The notes beneath the pieces were generated by a model. It did not search any database. It was not told the origin of the DNA and saw only the letters and a program-made list of their open reading frames with translations. 64,000 nucleotides of DNA from NCBI GenBank assembly GCA_964498725.1, contig CAZCHS010000007.1:4995-68994 (forward strand), given 5' to 3'. Below are positions 42,750 to 52,807 of the stretch, in pieces; positions within the stretch are counted from its first letter, which is position 1, and each line of letters opens with the position of its first letter. This DNA is from JAFGTP01 sp964498725 (lineage in GTDB: Bacteria > Fidelibacterota > UBA2242 > JAFGTP01). Both the position numbers and the translations under genes were made by a program.

Positions 42750-44909
42750 TTACAGGCGCCAGTTGTAGGATGCTTTTACAAACAGACCCCGTTCCATTTC
42801 CATAAAGTTTCTCGCATTGACATAGTCGCCGTTTTCAAATTCTGTTTTATCGTAGAGAGAACCATAGCCCAGGTGTACCACAGTGCCGGGAATATAAGTA
42901 AAACTCATCAGTACATCAGTCATCAACTCTTTTTCATAGGCATTGTATTCTACAGTTGTTCTGAAAAACAGATACTTGTTGATCTGGTAAGTGGTTCTGT
43001 TGCGATATATTTGGTAATCAATCAGCTTTTCACCGGAGGACCGTTTGTGATACAGGGCGCGTGTAACCCGGAAAGCGGTTTTAAAAGAACTGGTGGGTTT
43101 GAATTCAACCTGACTATAGATTCTGCTGACATCGGCCTGAAATGGATTATTTGAATCATACCAGGGGGTTCCCTGGTCATTATAGGAGATTGAAAACTCC
43201 AACTGTTTCAATAATTGTGTCTGGAAAAACATTCCAAATCCCTGTTTTTGATAGAGATTTCCGGCAAAAGATTCATTTCCTGTTTGAACATATATGTTGA
43301 AAAATGTATTGCCGGGAAAACTGAAACTATTGGCGAGGTTGGCGTAATACTCTGTTTGCTGATCATATTTATCATACTGAATAAAATTGTAACTGCTGGG
43401 TCTGATCTTCTGCAGCCACTTCCAGTCGAAATAAAAAGACCGTGCTTCCACTGAGGATACAGTTCTGATACCATCCCTGGGAATAAAACCGGTTGCCAAA
43501 TCAAAATTTTTGCTGATGTCATGAAAACCAATATTGAAATAATATTTTTTGTCACTGTAATTATATTCAAGGTCTGTATTATAGGTTTGGTTGAAAGGAC
43601 CGGATTCACCATCTTTGGTTATTGAATAAAATGCATTGCCCTCTAGGGTATTTTTGCCTTTGAACCGGTACTTGGTATCAAATGCAGCCACCTGGTTATA
43701 GCCGCCGTCAAAAAATCTGGAAGCGTACATTCCGCCAATATAATTTGAGTTTTTAAGTAATCGTTTATACCGGAAGACGCCAAAATAAGCATTCCTGTCA
43801 GCACTGTCACCGGAATATTTGGGTGATTCATCGGCAACGATCAGGGTGGACAAGGCATTGTTTCCCCCGACTTTACCGGATAATTTGACACCGCCAATGG
43901 GATCGATGATATTCCTGGTGTGAACGGCTGTCTGGATGGCCGACCCGCCACCGGTTCCGGCAAAATTATATTGTTCTTGTCCTTCCATAAAAAAAGGACG
44001 TTTTTCACTGTAATAAACATTAGATCGTAGATTTGCAGTAACCTGGCCGGCATCGGCTTCAATCTGGCTGAAGTCAGGATTGTAAGTGCCGTCAAGGGTC
44101 AGGGTTGGTGTCAGGCCGACTTTTGCGGTGACGCCAATATTGGAACGATTGAAATCTTCCACCATTTTTCCTTGCTCATTGGTCATTTTATAATTATTGG
44201 TTACTGATGGTAACACTTCAACACTGCGGTCAAAATTTAAATTGTCATATTCAATGGTTGTCAGTTGTGACAACAGGCTCCCTTTTTCAGGATCGAGGCC
44301 GGGGAACAATCCTTTTTCAGAAGAGCGGGTGATTTGGCGGCCAAACCCAACGCCCATTTTGACTTTTTCACCGGGTTTAAAACGAATACTCTGCAAGGGG
44401 ATTGACATTTCTATAACATATCCCTCCGGTGTAATTCGGGCTGCCGAATTCCATACAAAATCAGGGGAAGGGTCGCCATTACCATTGGAATTCATGATCA
44501 GATCACCCTGTACACCTTTGGGATTGACCATGAAACAATAGGCGTTTTGCCGGTCATTAAAAGAGTCAATGATCACCAGGCCATAATCTTCGTTGAATAT
44601 ATTATCTCTTTTTGTCAGTGTTGCTTGTATTTTATCCGGATCCTGGGTTTTACATTTCATGGCAAAATAAAGATTTTCATCATCATAAGTTGTGTAAAAA
44701 CTGGTTTCATCGCTCAAGGGCTTACCAATTTCCGGTGCAAATGTTTCCATGCCACTGTATTCTGGTGTGCTTTCCCAGATTGCTTCATTTAAAATACCGT
44801 CAACTTTGATTTTTTTATCACACTTGATTGACCTTATCTCGGTAAAACCAAAGAGAAAGCCTGCTGTTAACAATAGTGATAAGAATTTAAATTTAGTACC
44901 CATAACCAA
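42750..44909 (-). CDS. DUF5916 outer-membrane protein with N-terminal CBM9-like domain
   Basis: 719 aa. After a signal peptide (KFLSLLLTAGFLFGFTEI) comes a carbohydrate-binding-like domain (IKVDGILNEAIWESTPEYSG; FYTTYDDENLYFAMKCKTQD; residues about 25-210) followed by the DUF5916 barrel, marked by RPFFMEGQEQYNFAGTGG and many amphipathic strands to an aromatic C-terminus (FVKASYNWRL). Proteins of this type are outer-membrane beta-barrels common in Bacteroidetes-like lineages; the transported or bound substrate is unknown. It is alone on the minus strand, divergent from the DUF4139 gene, with its own terminator. Confidence 0.88.
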   Translation of the reverse strand: MVMGTKFKFLSLLLTAGFLFGFTEIRSIKCDKKIKVDGILNEAIWESTPEYSGMETFAPEIGKPLSDETSFYTTYDDENLYFAMKCKTQDPDKIQATLTKRDNIFNEDYGLVIIDSFNDRQNAYCFMVNPKGVQGDLIMNSNGNGDPSPDFVWNSAARITPEGYVIEMSIPLQSIRFKPGEKVKMGVGFGRQITRSSEKGLFPGLDPEKGSLLSQLTTIEYDNLNFDRSVEVLPSVTNNYKMTNEQGKMVEDFNRSNIGVTAKVGLTPTLTLDGTYNPDFSQIEADAGQVTANLRSNVYYSEKRPFFMEGQEQYNFAGTGGGSAIQTAVHTRNIIDPIGGVKLSGKVGGNNALSTLIVADESPKYSGDSADRNAYFGVFRYKRLLKNSNYIGGMYASRFFDGGYNQVAAFDTKYRFKGKNTLEGNAFYSITKDGESGPFNQTYNTDLEYNYSDKKYYFNIGFHDISKNFDLATGFIPRDGIRTVSSVEARSFYFDWKWLQKIRPSSYNFIQYDKYDQQTEYYANLANSFSFPGNTFFNIYVQTGNESFAGNLYQKQGFGMFFQTQLLKQLEFSISYNDQGTPWYDSNNPFQADVSRIYSQVEFKPTSSFKTAFRVTRALYHKRSSGEKLIDYQIYRNRTTYQINKYLFFRTTVEYNAYEKELMTDVLMSFTYIPGTVVHLGYGSLYDKTEFENGDYVNARNFMEMERGLFVKASYNWRL

Positions 44910-45092
44910 CTCCTTTTCCTTTTTCTAAAACCACACCCTTTAGTTAACTATGGAAAGAAAAAGTTGTCATTTTTTTAAATAAATTATTTTCAGTCGATTT
45001 GTCTCCGTGATAAATTGAAAGAAATTTATGTATATTTCGGGTTGGACATTTATTATATTAAGGATACATAAAATCAATATTTGGAGGCAACC

Positions 45093-46463
45093 ATGTCATC
45101 AATTAAAAAAAGTTTATTCCTGTTACTCCTGCCGGTATTTTTACTGGCGAGTGAAGTGAAAGAGACTCACATAACAGTCTACAATCACAACCTTGGACTG
45201 GTGCAGCAGGTTATGAAAGTGAATATTGAAAAGGGAAACGACCTTTTTCAGATCGAAGGGGTTTCATCACAGGTTGATCCGACAACGGTGCATCTTTCCT
45301 TCCCGGGAAGGTCATCGAAAATTCGAATACTGGAGCAGAATTATCTCTATGACCTGGTGAATTCCGGTAAAATATTCCAAAAATATATCGGTGAAACAAT
45401 CACCTGCTATACCAACAGCGGCAATGCTTTTTCTGCGGAATTGTTGAGTCTTGAAGGTGACAACCTGATCGTTCGCAAAAATGACGGCGGTATACGAATC
45501 GTCAACCGCAAGGAAATATTTGATTACAATTTTCCCCAATTGCCCGGCGGGTTGATTCTGAAGCCGACTTTGCGGTGGGAGATGCTCTCTGATTACTCCG
45601 GTTCTACTGACGCGAAATTGAGTTATCTTACCGGTGGCATGAGTTGGCACGCGGAATATGTTTTGATTCTGGACGAAAAAGATGAGAACGGATCGCTTTC
45701 TTCATGGGTTTCCCTGGAAAATAACAGCGGCGCCGGCTTTGAACAGGCGAAATTAAAACTGATTGCCGGTGAAATTAATCGCGCCCAACAGGAGCGGGAG
45801 CAACCGGCCCGGGCCGCCAAAGTCTACGGCGCTACCATGCAGGATATGGCTCAGCCTAATTTTGAAGAGCGTGGATTAATGGATTACCATCTGTACGAAT
45901 TGCAACGCCCGGTGGACTTGAAAAATAAAGAAATCAAGCAGGTTTCAATGTTTGATAATCTGAATTGCCAACTGGAAAAAAAGTACATCTTTTCCAACCA
46001 CAATTATGCCGGCAATGAAAGTCCGCTGGAAGTGCGTCTCAGTATCCCCAACAGCAAGAAGAATAATTTAGGAATGCCCCTGCCCAAAGGAATCGTCCGG
46101 ATTTTCAAAGAAGACATTGACAAAACCCTGCAATTGATGGGTGAGGACAATATTAATCATACCTCAAAAAATGATACAGTCAAATTAACTGTGGGAAAAG
46201 CCTTTGATGTAAAAGGTGAACGGATTATTTTAAATCGTGACAAATTTAAGCGGTCGGAAGAGGTCACTGTCCGAATAAAATTAAAAAATCATAAGGATGA
46301 AAAGGCCGCGATTATTGTGGAAGAATTACACAGTAATGACTGGGAAGTGCTGGAAGCGTCGGAAAAATACAAGCGTATATCCAATGCAAAATTGCATTTC
46401 AACCTGGAACTGGCGGGAAATTCAACCCACACAATCGAGTATAAGTTCAGACGTAATTGGTAG
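45093..46463 (+). CDS. DUF4139 domain secreted protein
   Basis: About 456 aa. Signal peptide SLFLLLLPVFLLASEVK, then ITVYNHNLGLVQQVMKVNIE and IEGVSSQVDPTTVHLSF, then a central LSYLTGGMSWHAEYVLILDE segment and a C-terminal beta domain ending in HTIEYKFRRNW. These are characteristic of DUF4139 proteins. The role is unknown. TTG 45081 lies within the ribosome site (TTGGAGG); ATG 45093 is the evident start. The recG start follows after 6 bp. Confidence 0.88.
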   Translation: MSSIKKSLFLLLLPVFLLASEVKETHITVYNHNLGLVQQVMKVNIEKGNDLFQIEGVSSQVDPTTVHLSFPGRSSKIRILEQNYLYDLVNSGKIFQKYIGETITCYTNSGNAFSAELLSLEGDNLIVRKNDGGIRIVNRKEIFDYNFPQLPGGLILKPTLRWEMLSDYSGSTDAKLSYLTGGMSWHAEYVLILDEKDENGSLSSWVSLENNSGAGFEQAKLKLIAGEINRAQQEREQPARAAKVYGATMQDMAQPNFEERGLMDYHLYELQRPVDLKNKEIKQVSMFDNLNCQLEKKYIFSNHNYAGNESPLEVRLSIPNSKKNNLGMPLPKGIVRIFKEDIDKTLQLMGEDNINHTSKNDTVKLTVGKAFDVKGERIILNRDKFKRSEEVTVRIKLKNHKDEKAAIIVEELHSNDWEVLEASEKYKRISNAKLHFNLELAGNSTHTIEYKFRRNW

Positions 46464-46469
46464 GATATT

Positions 46470-48581
46470 TTGGGTGTTGGTGACAAGCATATAAATTTTA
46501 AATCTGATCTGCAATATCTGAAGGGCATCGGTCCCCAGCGGGCCAACGTGCTGCGCAAAGAAGGGATTGCCACTGTCCATGACCTGCTTTACCATTTCCC
46601 CCACCGTTACCTGGACCGCTCCACCGTACTCAAAATCGCTGAACTGAACACTTCCCATCAGGACATGGAAGTGACGATTATCGGCAAAGTGCTCACCGGT
46701 GAATATATCAAACGGGGCCGGCGCGGATTTTACCAACTCTTAGTCAGTGACGATTCAGGTACTGTAAAATGTGTCTGGTTCAATGGCATAAAATACATCA
46801 AGAAAATTTTTGAGACCGGCGACCCTGTGGCCATCAGCGGCAAACCGGAATTCAAATACGGATTGCAATTCACCCATCCCGACTACGACCGGCTGGACAA
46901 ACAGTATTTTACCAGCCAGAATACCGCCCGGATCATTCCGCTCTATCCCAGTTCCGCCGCCATGAAGCAAAAAGGGCTGGACGCCCGCGGATTGCGCCGC
47001 ATTATGGACGCGCTGTTCAGTCAGTATCAACTAAAAATCAATGATATATTGCCCGGCCCGTTGCTGGAGGAATTTAAAATTCTCCCTATCACTGAGGCCT
47101 TTCGGCAAATTCATTTTCCCGATGACAGCAATTTGCTGACCCGCGCAAAGACCCGTTTCAAATTCGAAGAACTCTTTTACCTGCAATTGATTCTCGCCAT
47201 CAAAGCCAAAGGTATAAAAAGCATTCATAAGAAATTCAGTTATGACAGCGCTGGTGAAAAATTGCGGAAAATTTATGAAAAATTGCCCTTTGATCTCACC
47301 GAAGCCCAAAAGCGTGTGATCAAAGAAATATGGAAAGATATGCAACGGCCGGTGGTGATGAACCGTCTATTGCAGGGAGATGTGGGCTCCGGAAAAACCG
47401 TGGTGGCGTTATTGGTGGCCAGTATTTCCGTATCCGCCGGATTTCAGGCGGCACTGATGGCGCCGACAGAGATTTTGGCCCGTCAGCATTTCAAAACCCT
47501 ACGGGAGATGGGTAAACCGGCGGGTATCGAAGTTACACTGCTGATCGGCGGACAGCGAAAAAAAGAGCGGGAAACAGTACTGGCGGCAATTGAAAACGGA
47601 ACCAGCCAGTTCGTGGTAGGTACGCACGCGCTGATCCAGGAAAATGTGGTCATGGATAAACTCGCCCTGGTGATCATCGATGAGCAACATCGCTTTGGTG
47701 TGGAGCAGCGTGGCAAAATTATCAAAAAAGGCATGAACCCCGATGTGCTGGTAATGACTGCCACACCCATTCCCCGGACCATGAGCATGACGGTTTTTGG
47801 TGATATGGATGTGTCGGTAATTGATGAGTACCCCAAAGGCCGCGGCAAAGTGATCACACGAATTGTCAACAAATCCAAACTGGATAAAGTTTACCAGTAC
47901 ACCAAAGAGCAAATTGACCAGGGCAGCCAGGCCTATATTGTCTATCCCCTGATTGAAAAATCGCAAAAAATGGATTTACAGGCGGCGGAAGAAGGCTATA
48001 AGCACTTAACCCGCAAAGTCTTTCCAAAGGATGAAGTGGCTCTGCTTCACGGAGGAATGAAAAATCAGGAAAAAGATGCTGTCATGGAGCGTTTCAAAAT
48101 CGGTGAAGTGCAGATCCTGGTCAGCACCACGGTTATCGAAGTGGGGGTTGACAATCCCAATGCCACCATTATGATCATTGAAAATGCCGAGCGTTTCGGA
48201 CTGACTCAGATCCACCAGTTGCGCGGACGAATCGGTCGCGGCGGTAAAGACGGAGTTTGTGTGTTAGTGGAGCGAAAACCGTCGGAAAAATCGCAGCAGC
48301 GGTTGAAAATACTGACAGAGTCAACTAACGGTTTTGAAATATCAGAGGAAGACCTTAAATTACGCGGGCCAGGGGAACTCTACGGAACAAAACAACATGG
48401 TTTCCCGAAAATGAGAATCGCTAATTTCGTGGAAGACCAAAAGATTTTATTGCTTGCACGGGATGAAGCCAGAAAACTGATCAAAGATGATCCCCAGTTA
48501 CGCAGGCAGCACAATCAACCGCTTCGCAATTATCTGGTTGACTATTATACTGATTATCTGGAGTTTATTGATATTTTATAG
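46470..48581 (+). CDS. recG: ATP-dependent DNA helicase RecG
   Basis: 703-aa branch-migration helicase that remodels stalled forks and Holliday junctions. The N-terminal wedge domain has YLKGIGPQRANVLRKEGI and LLYHFPHRYLDRS; motor motifs are LLQGDVGSGKTVVALL (Walker A near residue 303), IIDEQHRFGVEQRGK (DEQH box), TATPIPRTMSMTVFGDMD and QLRGRIGRGGKDGVC. Length is typical. The start is TTG 46470 with a weak AGGAT site; no better start precedes the wedge domain. Confidence 0.96.
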   Translation: MGVGDKHINFKSDLQYLKGIGPQRANVLRKEGIATVHDLLYHFPHRYLDRSTVLKIAELNTSHQDMEVTIIGKVLTGEYIKRGRRGFYQLLVSDDSGTVKCVWFNGIKYIKKIFETGDPVAISGKPEFKYGLQFTHPDYDRLDKQYFTSQNTARIIPLYPSSAAMKQKGLDARGLRRIMDALFSQYQLKINDILPGPLLEEFKILPITEAFRQIHFPDDSNLLTRAKTRFKFEELFYLQLILAIKAKGIKSIHKKFSYDSAGEKLRKIYEKLPFDLTEAQKRVIKEIWKDMQRPVVMNRLLQGDVGSGKTVVALLVASISVSAGFQAALMAPTEILARQHFKTLREMGKPAGIEVTLLIGGQRKKERETVLAAIENGTSQFVVGTHALIQENVVMDKLALVIIDEQHRFGVEQRGKIIKKGMNPDVLVMTATPIPRTMSMTVFGDMDVSVIDEYPKGRGKVITRIVNKSKLDKVYQYTKEQIDQGSQAYIVYPLIEKSQKMDLQAAEEGYKHLTRKVFPKDEVALLHGGMKNQEKDAVMERFKIGEVQILVSTTVIEVGVDNPNATIMIIENAERFGLTQIHQLRGRIGRGGKDGVCVLVERKPSEKSQQRLKILTESTNGFEISEEDLKLRGPGELYGTKQHGFPKMRIANFVEDQKILLLARDEARKLIKDDPQLRRQHNQPLRNYLVDYYTDYLEFIDIL

Positions 48582-48593
48582 AGAGGGAATTTA

Positions 48594-48851
48594 ATGAGTA
48601 ATGAATCAGAAATAATGTTTAATGGATTGGTGAAATCTTTTGTTACCAATGGATTGATAAATCTTGGGGAACAAAAAAATCCACTGACAGGTAAAAAGGA
48701 AGTGAATATAAATCAGGCCTCTTACAGCATGAAAATGCTGGAGATGATCAAGGAGAAAACAGCAGGAAATCTCAATGAATCAGAGAAAAAAACGCTGAAT
48801 GAATCATTAACTCAACTTAAAATGCTCTATGTTAAAACAAGTGATAACTAA
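48594..48851 (+). CDS. DUF1844 family protein
   Basis: 85-aa helical protein. NGLINLGEQKNPLTGK, QASYSMKMLEMIKEKTAGNL and LTQLKMLYV are the usual DUF1844 segments. It has no signal peptide and no catalytic motif; the family has no known role. It is 12 bp after recG, with a GAGAGGG ribosome site. Confidence 0.85.
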   Translation: MSNESEIMFNGLVKSFVTNGLINLGEQKNPLTGKKEVNINQASYSMKMLEMIKEKTAGNLNESEKKTLNESLTQLKMLYVKTSDN

Positions 48852-48874
48852 ATTTAAAATAGCAAGGATTTTGA

Positions 48875-51760
48875 ATGGATTTTATTAAAAAAAGAAAATT
48901 GAAATTATTTTTAGCGGCAACGACCTTTTTTCTAAGCTTGATTGTTTACATAAGGACTGTCGCTCCGACTGTCTCTTTCTGGGATTGTGGTGAATATATT
49001 GCCACCTCCTACATTCTTGGTATTCCTCATCCTCCCGGCAATCCTTTATTTATTTTGGTTGGCAGGCTCTTTACCATGTTGCCCATCGGCAGCGATATTG
49101 CTTACCGTGCGAACTTGGTGTCGCCACTGGTGAGTGCATTGTCGGTAATGTTTTTGTTCCTGATAATTGCCCAATTGCTGAAAAAATGGAATACCGGGGA
49201 TTCCAAACTCAATAACCTGGTGGTTTTTGGAGGCGCTTTTATCGGCGCAATGACTTTCGCTTTTACTGACAGTCATTGGTTCAATGCTGTTGAGTTTGAA
49301 GTGTATGCTTTCTCTACCTTTTTAACAGCCATTGTGGTTTGGCTGATCCTGAAATGGGAGGAGCAGTCCGATAAAATTGGCCATGAACGCTATATTCTTA
49401 TCATTGCTTATATTATGGGGCTGGCGATCGGTGTTCACTTGTTGAATTTGCTGACTATTTTTTTTATTGCCCTGATCATTTATTTCAAACGCAAAAATAT
49501 TTCATCCATCTGGTGGCTGGTGCTGGACCTGATCATTGGTGTGGCCATTGTCTCTGTTCTGTTCCTGGTTTTCAATTCTTCCTTTTCCGATCCTGATGAA
49601 GCCTTTAATACAATTGCTTTCTTGACCCTGGCATCTTTCGGCGGCATTTATTTTGGAATATGGAAATTATCTTCTTCACCAAGATTGTTGGAGCATGTTC
49701 AGAATGTAATGATGAGTGTAATCGCCTCTATTGTTTTCTTAATTGTTAACAATGTTATCATTCATGGTATTCCCAAAAAAGTCTTGAATTTCGGGACTTT
49801 ATCAATACCGCTGTTTTTTGCCGTTGTTTTCGGAATTATTATCTGGTCAATAAAAAATAAACGCAATATTATTGCCATAATATCAGTATCTTTTTTGTTA
49901 ATAATTATTGGGTATTCAACATATTTAACCCTGTTTATTCGAAGTAATCAAAATCCAAGAATTGATGAAAATGATCCGGAAACTTTGGAGTCTTTCATTT
50001 CTTACCTTGGCAGGGAACAGTATGGAACGCGCTCATTCAGTGATATTCTCGATCGCAAGGTCTGGAAGCCCGAAGCGGCCCATAAGTACGAAGGCAAAGG
50101 AGGCCTCTATTATTTTTGGAATTACCAGGTGAAAAAGATGTATATTCGCTATTTCAACTGGCAGTTTATCGGGCGGGACGAAGCCAGTGTTGATCCTTTT
50201 CAATTTATTATACCGCTGCCCTTTTTAATTGGCATTTTCGGTATGCTGACGCACTTTCAGCGGGACAATAAAAAAGCCCTCAGTGTGTTGGCGCTCTTTC
50301 TCTTTACCGGATTCATGATCTTGCTCTATTTAAATCAACCGGATCCCCAGCCCCGTGAGAGGGACTATTCCTATGTGGGCTCCTTTTTTGCCTTTTCTAT
50401 CTGGATCGGTATCGGGGCCGCCGCTATCCTGGAAACCATGGCAAAACTGAAAAAGAAAGATTTGCGCAAGGGATTGACCTGGGCAATGACGATCTTGCTG
50501 ATCATCGCCCTGCCTTTGAATGTATTGCGCGCCAATTATCATGAACACAGCCGCTGGGGGAATTATGTAGCTTCAGATTATTCCTATAATATTTTGAATA
50601 CCTGTGAAGAAGATGCGATAATCTTCACCAATGGTGATAATGATACCTTTCCACTCTGGTACTTACAGGAAGTGGAGGGTGTGCGCCGGGATGTGCGTGT
50701 GGTCAACCTGAGTTTGCTAAATACCCATTGGTATATCAAGCAATTACAGACTCACGAACCGCAAGTAGACATCGGCAATATGAGTGAAGAAGCCATTGAG
50801 CGGCTGACTGTCATACCCTGGAAAGCGCAAACCATTGAAATTGACCCGCCGAAAAATTCCGATATAGATCCGCTGCGATGGAAACTGGAACCGACGATTA
50901 TGGAACGCGGTCTCAGAGTTCAGGACCTGATGATCCTGCAGATCATGCAAAATAACAACTGGAAACGGCCGGTCTATTTTGCTGTAACGGTTAGTACCGA
51001 CAATATGCTCGGTCTCAGACCTTATCTGCAAATGGAAGGGCTGGGCTGGCGTTTGCATCCGGAAAAAGTAAAATCCCAGATCGATGCCGACCGCATGAAG
51101 CAGAACATCATGGAAGTCTACCGCTACCGGAATCTTGACAATCCGGATGTTTATTTTAATCCCAATATTCAAAAGCTGGTGGGAAATTACCGCTCCGGAT
51201 TTTTTCAGCTTGCCATCCATCAATTGCGCAGCAAAAAATATAAAGAGACAATGGAAACCCTGGAAGCCATGGAAAAATTCATGCCGGAAGAGGTTCTTCC
51301 CATTGACAATGACCAGGTCTACCTGCAGTTGGGTATGCTCTATCATGAAGCCAAACGCAAAGCCGGCCTGATCGGTGAAAGTGATGGTGAAGAGGTAGGC
51401 ACAGATAAAGACCATAAACCCCTGAGCCTGGAAAAGCGTCTGGAAAATCTGATCGCTGAAGCGCAAGAGCAGAAAGACATTAACAGTCTTGTCGAATATA
51501 CAGGTATTTATATCAGCCAGTTAAATAAACCGGAAAAAGCTGTGGATATCCTGGAAAACCTCAGGTTGGAATATCCCAATCAGCCCAGGGTGCTGGTTTA
51601 CCTTGTACAGGCCTATGAACAGTTGGAAGACTATGAAAACGCAGTGGAATTACTGAACAGCTGGCTGGAAGATAATCCGGAAGATAATCAAGCCCGGCAA
51701 ATGCGTGAGAATTACAAACGTATGATTAAAGACGCTGTTGTTGATACTGTAGAAAACTAG
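48875..51760 (+). CDS. DUF2723 membrane protein (TMEM260-like) with C-terminal TPR
   Basis: 961 aa. The first membrane helix is followed by VAPTVSFWDCGEYIATSYIL and PHPPGNPLFILVGRLF, the signature of DUF2723. The fold is that of GT-C transferases, in which the acidic pair near DCGE is part of the active site. About eleven helices run to residue 570. A soluble domain (FTNGDNDTFPLWYLQEVEGV) follows, and the C-terminal 150 residues form TPR-like helices (VDILENLRLEYPNQPRVLVY). Human TMEM260 is an O-mannosyltransferase; a similar lipid-linked sugar transfer here is inference. Confidence 0.88.
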   Translation: MDFIKKRKLKLFLAATTFFLSLIVYIRTVAPTVSFWDCGEYIATSYILGIPHPPGNPLFILVGRLFTMLPIGSDIAYRANLVSPLVSALSVMFLFLIIAQLLKKWNTGDSKLNNLVVFGGAFIGAMTFAFTDSHWFNAVEFEVYAFSTFLTAIVVWLILKWEEQSDKIGHERYILIIAYIMGLAIGVHLLNLLTIFFIALIIYFKRKNISSIWWLVLDLIIGVAIVSVLFLVFNSSFSDPDEAFNTIAFLTLASFGGIYFGIWKLSSSPRLLEHVQNVMMSVIASIVFLIVNNVIIHGIPKKVLNFGTLSIPLFFAVVFGIIIWSIKNKRNIIAIISVSFLLIIIGYSTYLTLFIRSNQNPRIDENDPETLESFISYLGREQYGTRSFSDILDRKVWKPEAAHKYEGKGGLYYFWNYQVKKMYIRYFNWQFIGRDEASVDPFQFIIPLPFLIGIFGMLTHFQRDNKKALSVLALFLFTGFMILLYLNQPDPQPRERDYSYVGSFFAFSIWIGIGAAAILETMAKLKKKDLRKGLTWAMTILLIIALPLNVLRANYHEHSRWGNYVASDYSYNILNTCEEDAIIFTNGDNDTFPLWYLQEVEGVRRDVRVVNLSLLNTHWYIKQLQTHEPQVDIGNMSEEAIERLTVIPWKAQTIEIDPPKNSDIDPLRWKLEPTIMERGLRVQDLMILQIMQNNNWKRPVYFAVTVSTDNMLGLRPYLQMEGLGWRLHPEKVKSQIDADRMKQNIMEVYRYRNLDNPDVYFNPNIQKLVGNYRSGFFQLAIHQLRSKKYKETMETLEAMEKFMPEEVLPIDNDQVYLQLGMLYHEAKRKAGLIGESDGEEVGTDKDHKPLSLEKRLENLIAEAQEQKDINSLVEYTGIYISQLNKPEKAVDILENLRLEYPNQPRVLVYLVQAYEQLEDYENAVELLNSWLEDNPEDNQARQMRENYKRMIKDAVVDTVEN

Positions 51761-51771
51761 AAATTTGACAG

Positions 51772-52806
51772 ATGACTAAACCTACTGATGTTTCAGTAAT
51801 TATTCCTCACTATAATGGTGAGGCCATTTTAAAAGATTGTTTGCGATCACTATACCAATCCACAAGAGTTGCCCTTGAGGTGATTCTTGTGGACAATGGT
51901 TCCTCGGACAATAGTGTAAAAATGGTACGCCAAGAATTTCCCGAAGTCAATATTTATCAACAATCAGAGAATCTGGGTTTTGCCGGCGGCTGTAATGCCG
52001 GTATTCAGAAAGCCACTTCCCGCTACGTGCTCATTTTAAATAATGACACTACCCACAAGGAAAACTGGATAGAATATTTACTGGAAACGCTGATAATGGA
52101 TAAAACAATCGCCGCTGTTCAGCCGAAACTGATCTCCTATCAGAACCGTGAATATTTTGATTATTCCGGGGCCAATGGCGGGGAAATGGATATTTTCGGA
52201 TTCCCTTTTGCACGGGGACGTTTTTTTCAGCATATTGAAAAGGATAACCATCAGTATGACAATAAAAACCGGGAAATTGTCTGGGCGTCAGGAACAGCCT
52301 TTCTGGCCCGGCGCGATGTAATAACCGAAGCCGGCCTTTTTGACGACACTTTTTTTGCCCATATGGAGGAAATTGATCTGGACTGGCGATTGCGGCTGAT
52401 GGGATACAAAATCGCAGTCAATTCAAAGGCGGAAGTCTATCACCGCTCCGGTTTTACGCTGGGCGCGGAATCACCCTTTAAGAAATATCTCAATCATCGT
52501 AATTCACTATACATGCTGCTGGCTAATTACAAATGTCTAACATTGCTGTATATTTTGCCGGCGCGTATTCTGCTGGACTACCTGGCGGTGCTGGATGCTG
52601 TGAGACGCTTTGATATGGGGCGGCTGACAGCTGTATTCAAGGCCCATTTTTGGTGTCTGTTCCATCCCGGGAAAATCATTAAAAAACGGCAAAAGGTGAA
52701 ACGCCTGAGACAGCGAACGGATAAACAAATCATGGCGAAGTTTTATTCCGGTTCCATTGCCCTGGCTTCTTTTTTATTTGGAAAAAATAAATACTCAGAT
52801 TTATAA
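51772..52806 (+). CDS. Family 2 glycosyltransferase (rhamnosyltransferase-like)
   Basis: 344 aa. N-terminal GT-A domain: VSVIIPHYNGEAILKDCL, LVDNGSSDNSVKMV, SENLGFAGGCNAGIQKATS, LNNDT (metal motif), and MEEIDLDWRLRLMGYKIA near residues 200-220. A hydrophobic C-terminal region (LTLLYILPARILLDYLAVL) probably touches the membrane. This subgroup commonly adds deoxyhexoses to O-antigen or other surface glycans. Donor and acceptor unknown. It lies 11 bp after the DUF2723 gene. Confidence 0.9.
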   Translation: MTKPTDVSVIIPHYNGEAILKDCLRSLYQSTRVALEVILVDNGSSDNSVKMVRQEFPEVNIYQQSENLGFAGGCNAGIQKATSRYVLILNNDTTHKENWIEYLLETLIMDKTIAAVQPKLISYQNREYFDYSGANGGEMDIFGFPFARGRFFQHIEKDNHQYDNKNREIVWASGTAFLARRDVITEAGLFDDTFFAHMEEIDLDWRLRLMGYKIAVNSKAEVYHRSGFTLGAESPFKKYLNHRNSLYMLLANYKCLTLLYILPARILLDYLAVLDAVRRFDMGRLTAVFKAHFWCLFHPGKIIKKRQKVKRLRQRTDKQIMAKFYSGSIALASFLFGKNKYSDL

Positions 52807-52807
52807 A